DNA from: Acidaminococcus sp.
GTDB taxonomy: Bacteria; Bacillota; Negativicutes; Acidaminococcales; Acidaminococcaceae
Direction of reading: 5' to 3'
Length of the DNA: 20,849 bases
Assembly (NCBI GenBank): GCA_019416065.1
Contig: DXYB01000032.1
Span: 1-20,849 of the forward strand
A model generated the notes under the pieces. It made no database searches and was not told the DNA's origin. It saw only the letters and a program-made list of their open reading frames with translations. Below, one piece after another: positions 14,046-20,849 of the stretch. How positions within the stretch are numbered: position 1 is the first letter of the stretch; each line of letters begins with the position of its first letter. The position numbers and the translations under genes are program-made.

Positions 14046-14121
14046 CCATGGAAAAATCTTAAAATTTTTGCAGGAATTTGCCCTTCCATGGTGAATAAGA
14101 ATCATGAAAGAGAATTGCGTA

Positions 14122-14130
14122 GTGGAGGTG
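14122..14130 (+). promoter_or_regulatory. Ribosome binding site fixing the second stress gene start
   Basis: GTGGAGGTG lies 5 nt before ATG 14136. The same frame is open back to 14007, but that stretch contains the previous gene's terminator and encodes nothing family-like. Confidence 0.65.
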
Positions 14131-14135
14131 GTAGT

Positions 14136-14573
14136 ATGTTCGAGAAAATTTTGGTGCCGGTGGACGGTTCTGAAACCAGCTGGCGTGCTATGAGTGAGGC
14201 CCAGGAGCTGGCCAATGCTTTTCATGGGGAATTGATGGTGGTCAATGTGATCCAACCCTACAATAATTCCGCGATGCTTGTGGTACCTTTGGATCAGGCC
14301 ACTATCAGCCAAGGCAATGCCGAGCTGACGAAAATTGGTAACAGCGTATTGGAAACGGCCAAAGAAAGACTGGCGGGTTTCAAAGGCAAGAAATCCTTTG
14401 ACCTGGAAGTAGGGCATCCGTCCGAGCGGATTTTGGCTATCTGCAAGGAAAAACAGTGCACGGCTATCGTTATCGGCAGCCGGGGCCTATCCGGGATTGC
14501 AGAATTTTTCCTGGGCAGTGTCAGCTCCAAGGTATCCCAGTATGCGGATGTGCCGGTCTTGATTGTGAAATAA
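14136..14573 (+). CDS. Universal stress protein (UspA family), second of three
   Basis: This 145-residue protein starts MFEKILVPVDGSETS and carries GSRGLSGIAEFFLGSV, the G-x2-G-x9-G-S ATP-binding pattern, then SSKVSQYADVPVLIVK. It is the closest relative of the first copy in length and both ends, while the middle (VIQPYNNSAMLVVPLDQATI) has diverged. This points to a local duplication. The third stress gene follows 27 nt later without a terminator, so these two are probably one transcript. Confidence 0.93.
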   Translation: MFEKILVPVDGSETSWRAMSEAQELANAFHGELMVVNVIQPYNNSAMLVVPLDQATISQGNAELTKIGNSVLETAKERLAGFKGKKSFDLEVGHPSERILAICKEKQCTAIVIGSRGLSGIAEFFLGSVSSKVSQYADVPVLIVK

Positions 14574-14600
14574 CTCTCGCAGAGAAAAGGAGGAGCCACT

Positions 14601-15032
14601 ATGATCAATAAAATCCTGGTTCCGGTGGACGGATCCAAAATCGCCCTGAGGGCATTGAACTTTGCGGTAGAAATTGCGGAGAAATTTGAGTCCCAGATCA
14701 TTGTTTTGAATATTGATATACCCTATGATCTGTCCCGGATTAAACCGCCTAAGAAAGACAAGGACGGCCATGTTATCGTAGAAGAAGGCGCGCCGACACC
14801 GCTGGATGACGCCAAAAAAGAAGTAGAAAAAACCAAATATGAAAATGTGACCTATAAGAAAGTGGTGGACATTGATCCGGCCGAACGGATCTGTTTGGAA
14901 GCCGAAAAAAGTGATGTGGACATCATTGTCATGGGCAATCGCGGTATGGGGGTATTGGCCGGGTTCTTCCTGGGCAGCGTCAGCACCAAAGTTTCTCAAA
15001 GTGCGCCTTGCCCGGTAACCATCGTGAAATAA
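14601..15032 (+). CDS. Universal stress protein (UspA family), third of three
   Basis: This 143-residue UspA-type protein has KILVPVDGSKIALRALNFA at the start and GNRGMGVLAGFFLGSV near the end, again the G-x2-G-x9-G-S ATP-binding form. It is more diverged than the other two: residues 46-72 hold a charged insert (KPPKKDKDGHVIVEEGAP) where they have a hydrophobic loop, which could change partner or ligand. AAAGGAGG at 14586-14592 precedes the ATG. Transcription ends at the large inverted repeat downstream. Confidence 0.93.
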   Translation: MINKILVPVDGSKIALRALNFAVEIAEKFESQIIVLNIDIPYDLSRIKPPKKDKDGHVIVEEGAPTPLDDAKKEVEKTKYENVTYKKVVDIDPAERICLEAEKSDVDIIVMGNRGMGVLAGFFLGSVSTKVSQSAPCPVTIVK

Positions 15033-15072
15033 TCACATAAACCATAGTACCGCTCCAAAACGCTTTTATAGG

Positions 15073-15123
15073 ACAACGAGAAAACGCCGTACGCTTTGCT
15101 TGCGTACGGCGTTTTCTCGTTGT
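15073..15123. terminator. Bidirectional terminator, 22-bp perfect inverted repeat
   Basis: Bases 15073-15094 are the exact reverse complement of 15102-15123 around a 7-nt loop. The GC-rich loop-proximal half (ACGCCGTACGC) and the A4/T4 blocks lie so that a GC stem followed by T-rich sequence forms on both strands. It sits between the convergent third stress gene and the antiporter gene, whose stop is 4 nt away. Confidence 0.85.
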
Positions 15124-15126
15124 TCA

Positions 15127-16665
15127 TTATCTTGCTAGTCGAGCCCGTGCTCTTTTGTGGAGTACAGCCAGGATTAGGCAGAGCAGGATGATTCCGGTGG
15201 CAAGGGTGAGCGGTGCGTTAGCGCCGGAATAGCCGGCTACCAGATAACTGATGAGGCAGCAGAAGGCAACGGTACAGGCATAGGGAATTTGCGTCCCCAC
15301 GTGCTGCATGTGATTACACCCGGCACCGGAGGAAGAAAGAATGGTGGTATCGGAAATGGGGGAGCAGTGATCTCCAAAAACGGAACCGGCCAGAGTAGCT
15401 GCCAGCGTCACGGTCATAATTTCACTGGGTGCTGCCTGGCAGATAAAGACAACGATGGGAATAAAAATCCCAAAAGTACCCCAAGCTGTGCCGATGGAAA
15501 AGGACAGTCCTGCTGCCACCAGAAAAACAATGGCGGGGATTAATTGGATGGGCAGATGGCTGTTTTCTACCAGCATACCGATATATTTGCCGGTGCCTAG
15601 ATAATTTTGGCACAGGGAACCGATGGTCCAGGCCAGGGTCAGAATAATATAGGCGGGTACCATGGTGTTGATACCGGTAGGAATATTGCTCATAAAATCT
15701 TTGAAGGTTAAGAGTTTTCGCGGTACAAATTGGATAAAAGCGATGATGAGCGCACCAAATCCGCCCAAGACTAGCGCTGCGGAAGAGTTACAATTGCCTA
15801 TGGCAGCCTGGAAAGAAAGGCCTTCGGACCAGTAACCGCCATTATACAACATGGCCAAAATGGTGAACACAATTAAAGAACCGATGGGAATAATCAAATC
15901 CCACACCGTGCCCTGGGTGGAAATGGGGCCTTGTGCCTCCATGAGTTTTTCATCAATAGCGCCCAATTCTCCCTGGGTTTCTGCTTTCCATTCGGCTGTG
16001 GCCATGGGGCCAAATTCCAAATCCGTGAAGGACAGCAAAATCACCATCAGGATGGTCAAAATGGCGTACATGTTATAGGGAATGGTGGCAAAAAATGCGG
16101 AGAGTTCGTTCGGGAAGGCCCCGGTTTCATACAATGTGGAGCCTACCGCTGCCGCCCAGCTGGATACCGGGGCGATGATGCACACCGGGGCTGCGGTGGA
16201 GTCAATGATATACGCCAGTTTAGCACGGGAAACTTTGTACCGGTCCGTCACGGGTTTCATCACGGTGCCCACCGTCAGGCAGTTAAAATAATCGTCGATA
16301 AAAATCAGCACGCCCAAAATGCTGGTAGCAAGTTCTGCCGCTCGTTTGTTTTTGATTTTCTGGGTGGCCCATTTTCCATAGGCCTGGGAGCCACCAGCTT
16401 TGGTGACCACACAGACCAAAGCGCCTAGTAGCGCCAGGAAAATAATGATGTTAAACTTATCCGGGGTCCCCACCGTCTTGGCCATGATTTCAAAACTCAT
16501 GGCACTGCCGGCAATAAATCCACCACCGGTACTAAACGAATAAATCAGTCCGCCGGACAGGATGCCCAGCAGCAGGGACGACACCACTTCTTTGGTGGCA
16601 AGGGCCAAACCAATGGCTATTACAGGAGGGAGAAGGGACAAAATCCCTACGTCAATGGGTTCCAT
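15127..16665 (-). CDS. nhaC: NhaC-family Na+/H+ antiporter
   Basis: This 512-residue integral membrane protein has about a dozen hydrophobic spans. FIDDYFNCLTVG (122-133) and GDHCSPISDTTILSS (from 431) are strong NhaC-family markers with acidic and His residues buried in membrane segments. NhaC proteins exchange sodium for protons; relatives such as MleN exchange organic acids too, so the substrate is not certain. AAAGGAG at 16674-16680 (minus strand) sets the start. A promoter is visible at 16716-16743. The gene ends at the shared terminator. It is divergent from a sodium-driven amino-acid symporter, which fits a role in restoring the sodium gradient. Confidence 0.9.
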   Translation of the reverse strand: MEPIDVGILSLLPPVIAIGLALATKEVVSSLLLGILSGGLIYSFSTGGGFIAGSAMSFEIMAKTVGTPDKFNIIIFLALLGALVCVVTKAGGSQAYGKWATQKIKNKRAAELATSILGVLIFIDDYFNCLTVGTVMKPVTDRYKVSRAKLAYIIDSTAAPVCIIAPVSSWAAAVGSTLYETGAFPNELSAFFATIPYNMYAILTILMVILLSFTDLEFGPMATAEWKAETQGELGAIDEKLMEAQGPISTQGTVWDLIIPIGSLIVFTILAMLYNGGYWSEGLSFQAAIGNCNSSAALVLGGFGALIIAFIQFVPRKLLTFKDFMSNIPTGINTMVPAYIILTLAWTIGSLCQNYLGTGKYIGMLVENSHLPIQLIPAIVFLVAAGLSFSIGTAWGTFGIFIPIVVFICQAAPSEIMTVTLAATLAGSVFGDHCSPISDTTILSSSGAGCNHMQHVGTQIPYACTVAFCCLISYLVAGYSGANAPLTLATGIILLCLILAVLHKRARARLAR

Positions 16666-16715
16666 ACGTCATGCTCCTTTGTCATATCTTGAAGTAAAAA
16701 ATGAAAATATGTATT

Positions 16716-16743
16716 ATTTTATCATATTTTGTCTGGCTGTCCA
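16716..16743 (-). promoter_or_regulatory. Promoter of the antiporter gene
   Basis: On the minus strand a TGGACA -35 (16738-16743), a 16-nt spacer and TAAAAT (16716-16721) lie about 50 nt before the start codon. Each box matches consensus at five of six bases. Confidence 0.5.
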
Positions 16744-16751
16744 CAATTTTT

Positions 16752-16762
16752 ACAAATTTTGT
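16752..16762. promoter_or_regulatory. Palindrome ACAAA-T-TTTGT in the divergent spacer
   Basis: This 11-nt perfect odd palindrome lies between the two divergent promoters and overlaps the -35 of the symporter promoter. It could be an operator for both genes. Short AT palindromes occur by chance, so support is weak. Confidence 0.3.
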
Positions 16763-16789
16763 CCATAAATCATGGAACTGTGTTATAGT
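16759..16789 (+). promoter_or_regulatory. Promoter of the AGCS symporter gene
   Basis: TTGTCC at 16759-16764 and an extended -10 (TGT before TATAGT, 16784-16789) are separated by 19 nt. The long spacer is offset by the extended -10. The start codon is 34 nt downstream. Confidence 0.45.
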
Positions 16790-16823
16790 TTAAAGCAGAA
16801 CGCAATGCGGGAGGGATCGTTGT

Positions 16824-18350
16824 ATGGAGAATATTTTTGCTTGGATCAATTCGGTGCTTCGCTTTGTGGGGCCGTTGTCGGACTCTTTCTGGGATGTGCC
16901 CACCATGGTGTCGTGGTACCACAATATTCCGCTTTTGGGAAGTTTTTCCCTGGCTATTGTGGTGCTGGTAGGATCGGGGATTTATTTTACTCTGCGGTTG
17001 GGGTTTGTCCAGCTGACCCATTTTCCCCAGGCTATCCGGCTTTTAACGGCTAAACGGCAAGTAGAAACGGGGATTTCTCCGGTAGCGGCCTTTTTGCTCA
17101 GCTCTGCTATGCGAGTAGGGCCGGGCAATATCTTAGGTGTTACCGGAGCCATTTCCGTGGGGGGACCAGGTGCGCTATTTTGGATGTGGATTTCAGGTTT
17201 TTTCGGCATGGCAACCGCTTTTGTGGAAGGTACGTTGGCCCAGCTTTTTAAGGAAAAACGCCAGGGCGAATTTGTGGGTGGCTTGCCCTTTTATGGCAGG
17301 GCTTTATTCCATGGCAGTGCCAGTGTAGGGATTTTTCTCTCTTTGCTATATATCTTTTATGCGCTAGGCTGCCTGCCCGCCCAGGGATTTAATGTGGTGT
17401 CTTCTGTAGGGGCGATTGCTTCTCTTGTAAGCGGGACGGAAATCCCTGTTTCCTCCGTCTTTTATTATGTAGTGGCGGCCCTGGTGCTTATTAGTACTGC
17501 CGTGGTAGCCTTTGGCGGTATTCGCAAGGTAACCCAGGTAACCAACAAAATGGTGCCGGTGATGGCTGTGGTGTATGTGGTAACGACCGTCTTTCTCATT
17601 GTGACCAATATTGATTCCGTAGCCTATTTTTTTACGGCAGTTTTTGCCGGCGCTTTCCATCCCGATGCCTTTTTTGGCGGCGTCTTTGGTACAGCGTTGG
17701 TGCAGGGCGTGAAACGGGGGCTTATGAGTAACGAAGCCGGGCAGGGGACTATCACCATGAGTGCGGCCTCTGCCGATGATCAGCACCCCTGTGAACAAGG
17801 ACTTCTCTCTGCGGCCGGTGTTTTTCTGGATACCCATATTGTGTGTACCATGACTGGTTTTATTGTGGTGATGGCCCACGTGTGGACGCTAGATCCTGCA
17901 GCATGGAAAGCGGCGGGGAAATTGCCGGCATATCTGTTATCCGTATCGGCGCTTACAGGACGGACAGGAATGAATACGGTGATTACCGTGCTGCTCACCC
18001 TGTGCTTTTGCCTTTTTGCCTACACTTGCCTTATCGGGATGTTCTCCTTCTCCGAAATTGCAGCGGCAAGACTGGGCACCAGCCCGAAAATTATCACCAT
18101 CGTGCGCTGCCTGTGCCTAGCAGTTGCTACTTTTGGCATTCTGGTAAATTTAGGCGGGTATGACCTGGGAAATTTGTGGGCCTTTTCCGATTTGGCTAAT
18201 ATTATCATGGTGTATTGCAACGTGCCGCTGCTATATAAAGGGTTTTCCTATGTGTTGGCGGCTAAGGAACATTTTGCCAGTGCAAGCACCGAACCTTTCA
18301 GCGGCAGCGTGATTGGGATGGAAACCCCTTGCTGGCCGGAGCAGGAATAA
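16824..18350 (+). CDS. AGCS-family sodium:alanine/glycine-type symporter
   Basis: This 508-residue membrane protein carries the AGCS signatures: VGPGNILGVTGAISVGGPGA followed by LFWMW near residues 94-117, and GLMSNEAGQGTITMSA near 297-312. The family imports small amino acids (alanine, glycine, sometimes glutamine) with sodium. The start has GGGAGGG at 809-815 of the 16-kb stretch, 8 nt before ATG. It is divergent from nhaC, so one gene spends a sodium gradient that the other can adjust. The C-terminal tail after about residue 475 (SASTEPFSGS and beyond) is hydrophilic and unlike the core. The exact amino acid cannot be read from sequence. Confidence 0.92.
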   Translation: MENIFAWINSVLRFVGPLSDSFWDVPTMVSWYHNIPLLGSFSLAIVVLVGSGIYFTLRLGFVQLTHFPQAIRLLTAKRQVETGISPVAAFLLSSAMRVGPGNILGVTGAISVGGPGALFWMWISGFFGMATAFVEGTLAQLFKEKRQGEFVGGLPFYGRALFHGSASVGIFLSLLYIFYALGCLPAQGFNVVSSVGAIASLVSGTEIPVSSVFYYVVAALVLISTAVVAFGGIRKVTQVTNKMVPVMAVVYVVTTVFLIVTNIDSVAYFFTAVFAGAFHPDAFFGGVFGTALVQGVKRGLMSNEAGQGTITMSAASADDQHPCEQGLLSAAGVFLDTHIVCTMTGFIVVMAHVWTLDPAAWKAAGKLPAYLLSVSALTGRTGMNTVITVLLTLCFCLFAYTCLIGMFSFSEIAAARLGTSPKIITIVRCLCLAVATFGILVNLGGYDLGNLWAFSDLANIIMVYCNVPLLYKGFSYVLAAKEHFASASTEPFSGSVIGMETPCWPEQE

Positions 18351-18414
18351 AATGGCGAGTCTAGTGTAACGAGGTAACGTTCTCCATATTTTACAAAATC
18401 AATAGTCCTGACAG

Positions 18415-18465
18415 AAAGCAGTTAGAAATGAGTTGTATAAGCAACCCGTTTTTGACTGCTTTTTA
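18415..18465 (+). terminator. Probable terminator of the symporter gene
   Basis: AAAGCAGT (18415-18422) pairs with ACTGCTTT (18455-18462) and runs into a T-rich tail. The long interior can form a second small stem, GTTG 18432-18435 with CAAC 18442-18445. The large loop makes it weaker than the other terminators here. Confidence 0.5.
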
Positions 18466-18555
18466 TTTATTCATAGGCATTTAGTTATGAAAACGATTGA
18501 ATCAAATTCATACTAAACAAGAATGATATTTTTTTGGAAACATAATATATAAAAA

Positions 18556-18586
18556 ATGACACTAAAAGTACTAAAAATAGTATTAT
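18556..18586 (+). promoter_or_regulatory. Weak candidate promoter of the adhesin gene
   Basis: ATGACA at 18556-18561 and TATTAT at 18581-18586 each match consensus at five of six bases but the spacer is 19 nt. In such AT-rich sequence false matches are common. Confidence 0.3.
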
Positions 18587-18639
18587 AAAAACCAAAATCA
18601 ATAAAAATATTGGACAGATAAAAGAAAAAATGATATTTT

Positions 18640-18673
18640 AATTAAAGAATAGTTATTGTGAAATTCCTTAATT
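18640..18673 (+). promoter_or_regulatory. Leader hairpin plus T-tract just before the adhesin ribosome site
   Basis: AATTAA-A-GAAT (18640-18650) pairs with ATTC-C-TTAATT (18663-18673) with one A-C mismatch. T-rich sequence continues to 18677 and the ribosome site AAGGTGG starts at 18681. The AT-only stem would be weak and temperature sensitive. It may act as an attenuator, a thermosensor-like element or nothing. Confidence 0.35.
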
Positions 18674-18694
18674 TTTTCATAAGGTGGACATGAA

Positions 18695-20849
18695 ATGAAT
18701 AAGATCTTTAAGGTCATCTGGAGTCGGGTCAAGCACTGTTGGGTGGTGGTATCGGAAATTGCCCATGCCAATAGCAAACCAAAGAGTGAACGGATATCTG
18801 TGGCAGGGAAAACGGCTGCTGTCACGGCAGCGCTATCTCTGCTGTTGAGTGGGACTGCTTTGGCATACCAGCGCAACGGCCAGTACCTTTGGGGTATAGA
18901 TACTGACGGAAAGCTCTTATGGCAAATTACAAATACAGACCATACCGGCGATTCATCCGGCTATGTTTTTGTATGGAACGGCGGGGACTATTCTCCCGGC
19001 ATGACATGGAACGGCACCCGGTTTGTTCCGATTACGGTTGGCTATGGAAATGGTGGGGTACACTTTTATAGTGTGAATACAAAGGATGTTACTGTTAGCA
19101 ATGCGGGCTCAAATTACAATAACGATGGTGCTACAGGAAATCTAGCTTTGGCTGCAGGCGTGGGCGCTAGTGCTAAAGCCAACTATTCCATTGCTTTAGG
19201 GACCAATGCGAATGTAGACGCTAGTAGTGGTTATGGGATTGCCATTGGCCGCCATGCCTCTGTCACCGGCGGAACGACTAAAGGATATTACGGCGACTAC
19301 GCTTCCTACGGCGTGGCCATCGGGGATGGTGCAGCAGCTAAAGGGAATAGCGCCTTTGCGTTAGGAGATTCTTCTGCTGCGCTTGCAGATGGTACTGTGG
19401 CCGTGGGTAAAGAAAGCTATTCTGGCACAGCAGATTCTGTGGCACTGGGAAGCTCTTCCGTGGTGACGGAAAGTGCTGGGCAGACCCTGAATGCACAGTG
19501 GCAATATAAGCAGATGGCGTCTTATACGGACAAACCCAATATTGTGGGGACATTTAATAGAACGGTGCAAGGTACTGCAGGTACTACCACAGCAGGGGCC
19601 ACAGCCACCGTTAATAGTAAGTCCATTTCTTCCACCACGGATGGCGTCAATGGCAATCAGAATACAGTCACGTATACTTATAGTGACAATGTAGCAAAGT
19701 CCGGCGGAGCCTTATCCATTGGTAACGGCGATACCGGCGGCAATCGGCGGATTCAGAACGTAGCTGCCGGGCAAACTGCTGCAACCTCTACTGATGCGGT
19801 GAACGGGGCGCAGCTCTATGCTGTTATGACAAAGCCTATGACCGTAACGGGCAATGAAAATCAGGGCTCCGGTACGGGCAGCGGTTCAGATCAAATTCTA
19901 GGGTCAAAATTAACCATTGCGGCCGCTGGTACGACTAGAACCAGCGGGGAGTATAGCGGACAAAATATTAAAACGACGGTGTCTGACGGCAACGTCTCTC
20001 TTGCTATGGCCAAATCCCCAGAATTTACTAAGGTGACCACGGGCGTTACCAGCATGAATGCTACAGGCCTAACCGTGGGAAATGGTCCCTCTGTGACCGT
20101 GAACGGTATCAATGCCGGCAACATGCAAATCACCAACGTGCAAAGTGGTGGGAATACCGATAGCAATGCTGCCAATATTGGGGATGTGAAAAGTTATGCC
20201 CAGTGGACCGTGAAAGATACCGGCGACGGCAGCAAAGTGATTAATGCCGCCACGCCGCTGGTAGTTTCCGGGGATGAATATGTCACCACAAAAGTTGACG
20301 CTAATGGCCTAAAAGTAGGTCTGGATGCGAACAAACTGGGCAAGAACATTAACATCACCGAAAATAGCAGCGTTACCAACATCAACGAAACCATTGCCAA
20401 GGGAACAAAATATGCCGGGGATGACGGCACCGTTATTTCCAAAGCACTGGGTGAAACTCTTAACGTTGTAGGTGGAGCAGATAGTGCTAAGCTTACCGAT
20501 GGCAACATCGGCGTAAATAATGTGAATGGGCAGCTGAAAGTACAGCTGGCGCAAGATCTAAACGGCATCAGCTCCATTACCAATGGGCCTACTCGTATCA
20601 CGATTGATGGTGTCCACAATAACGTGAATTTGGGCGGCGCCCAGATCACCAATATGCAAAGTGGTGGCACGGTAGAAAGCAATGGGGCAACCATTGGGGA
20701 TGTCAAATGCGGCATGGACATTGTCGTCGAAGAGCTGACCAATAAAGGTCTGCAGTTTGCGGCTAACGACAACAAAGACGGCGTGACCAACAAACTGGGC
20801 AGCAAAGTTTCCGTTCTTGGAGCCGATAAGAAGACCGATCACGAATACA
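18695..20849 (+). CDS. Trimeric autotransporter adhesin (YadA/Hia-like), 5' part
   Basis: The frame is open for 718 codons and runs off the window, so the stalk remainder and C-terminal membrane anchor are not seen. AAGGTGG at 18681-18687 precedes the ATG. Residues 1-24 (MNKIFKVIWSRVKHCWVVVS onward) match the extended signal peptide region, followed by a hydrophobic core and likely cleavage after TALA (57). Residues 58 to about 145 are Trp/Tyr/Gly-rich and unlike a YadA head. YadA head repeats (SIALGT, GIAIGR, GVAIGD, AFALGD, TVAVGK, SVALGS) fill about 149-250. A neck, NVAAGQTAATSTDAVNGAQL, is near 354-373. Two copies of an ITN-QSGG...IGDVK module (478-499, 650-671) follow, 172 residues apart. 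It should be a surface-exposed homotrimer for adhesion. Confidence 0.92.
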   Translation, partial: MNKIFKVIWSRVKHCWVVVSEIAHANSKPKSERISVAGKTAAVTAALSLLLSGTALAYQRNGQYLWGIDTDGKLLWQITNTDHTGDSSGYVFVWNGGDYSPGMTWNGTRFVPITVGYGNGGVHFYSVNTKDVTVSNAGSNYNNDGATGNLALAAGVGASAKANYSIALGTNANVDASSGYGIAIGRHASVTGGTTKGYYGDYASYGVAIGDGAAAKGNSAFALGDSSAALADGTVAVGKESYSGTADSVALGSSSVVTESAGQTLNAQWQYKQMASYTDKPNIVGTFNRTVQGTAGTTTAGATATVNSKSISSTTDGVNGNQNTVTYTYSDNVAKSGGALSIGNGDTGGNRRIQNVAAGQTAATSTDAVNGAQLYAVMTKPMTVTGNENQGSGTGSGSDQILGSKLTIAAAGTTRTSGEYSGQNIKTTVSDGNVSLAMAKSPEFTKVTTGVTSMNATGLTVGNGPSVTVNGINAGNMQITNVQSGGNTDSNAANIGDVKSYAQWTVKDTGDGSKVINAATPLVVSGDEYVTTKVDANGLKVGLDANKLGKNINITENSSVTNINETIAKGTKYAGDDGTVISKALGETLNVVGGADSAKLTDGNIGVNNVNGQLKVQLAQDLNGISSITNGPTRITIDGVHNNVNLGGAQITNMQSGGTVESNGATIGDVKCGMDIVVEELTNKGLQFAANDNKDGVTNKLGSKVSVLGADKKTDHEY

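Larger units (their letters stand above)
18351..18694. other. AT-rich gene-free spacer before the adhesin gene
   Basis: These 344 nt contain no gene I can support on either strand. They hold a terminator-like stem (18415-18465), a dyad TGAAT-CAA-ATTCA at 18498-18510, a weak promoter and a leader hairpin. The base composition is far more AT-rich than either neighbour, common upstream of surface-protein genes and at possible insertion boundaries. Confidence 0.7.

Noticed and set aside
14046..14095. Two CCATGG sites and an AAAAAT/ATTTTT stem between stress genes
   Set aside because: Too short and AT-biased to call a repeat or regulatory element.
14007..14135. N-terminal extension of the second stress protein
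   Set aside because: The extra 43 codons cover a terminator and match nothing in the family; a good ribosome site precedes ATG 14136.
18529..18535. T7 run as a phase-variation tract for the adhesin
   Set aside because: Seven T in very AT-rich sequence is expected by chance, and it is not placed within a convincing promoter spacer.
20194..20805. 203-codon open frame on the minus strand at the window end
   Set aside because: It is the antisense of the repetitive Thr/Val/Asn-rich adhesin stalk, whose composition leaves opposite frames open.
1..20849. CRISPR array, insertion sequence or phage genes
   Set aside because: No regularly spaced repeats, transposase, integrase or phage structural genes were seen.

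Overview
The window reads as chromosomal DNA of a diderm, anaerobic Firmicute of the class Negativicutes (Veillonella, Dialister, Acidaminococcus and relatives). This is inferred from outer-membrane biology (TonB-ExbBD, a TonB-dependent receptor, a trimeric autotransporter adhesin) combined with strong Firmicute-type AGGAGG ribosome sites and oxygen-independent haem chemistry. Genus cannot be fixed from the sequence alone.

Region 1 (about 57-10621) is one long plus-strand operon for haem acquisition and anaerobic haem breakdown. In order it encodes a substrate-binding lipoprotein, a FecCD permease, a FepC-type ATPase, a full-length type I ABC exporter half-transporter, ExbB, ExbD, TonB, a TonB-dependent receptor, a flavodoxin-like protein and a HutW/ChuW-type radical SAM enzyme. 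Most junctions overlap by 1-26 nt, which suggests translational coupling. The only large internal gap (6437-6589, before the receptor) holds a strong hairpin. A hairpin plus T-tract terminator follows hutW. The proposed logic: the receptor and TonB-ExbBD bring haem across the outer membrane, the binding protein and FecCD/FepC pair bring it into the cytoplasm, and the flavodoxin plus HutW open the ring without oxygen and release iron. The exporter's cargo is unknown.

Region 2 (10644-11265) is a Phd/YefM-RelE/ParE type II toxin-antitoxin pair with its own promoter and a palindromic candidate operator. Region 3 (11312-11916) is a six-tRNA array (Asn, Glu, Val, Pro, Gly, Arg), all with encoded CCA, driven by a near-consensus promoter and closed by a terminator. 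Region 4 (11979-13502) is one unrecognised 507-residue, probably all-helical protein. Region 5 (13566-15032) holds three ATP-binding-type universal stress proteins in tandem.

Region 6 (15073-18465) starts with a 22-bp perfect inverted repeat that serves as a bidirectional terminator between the last stress gene and a minus-strand NhaC-family antiporter. The antiporter is divergent from an AGCS-family sodium:amino-acid symporter, a pairing that fits a sodium-based energy economy. Region 7 (18351-18694) is an AT-rich gene-free stretch carrying a terminator, a weak promoter and a leader hairpin. Region 8 (18695 to the window end) is the first 718 codons of a trimeric autotransporter adhesin that is still open at the edge.
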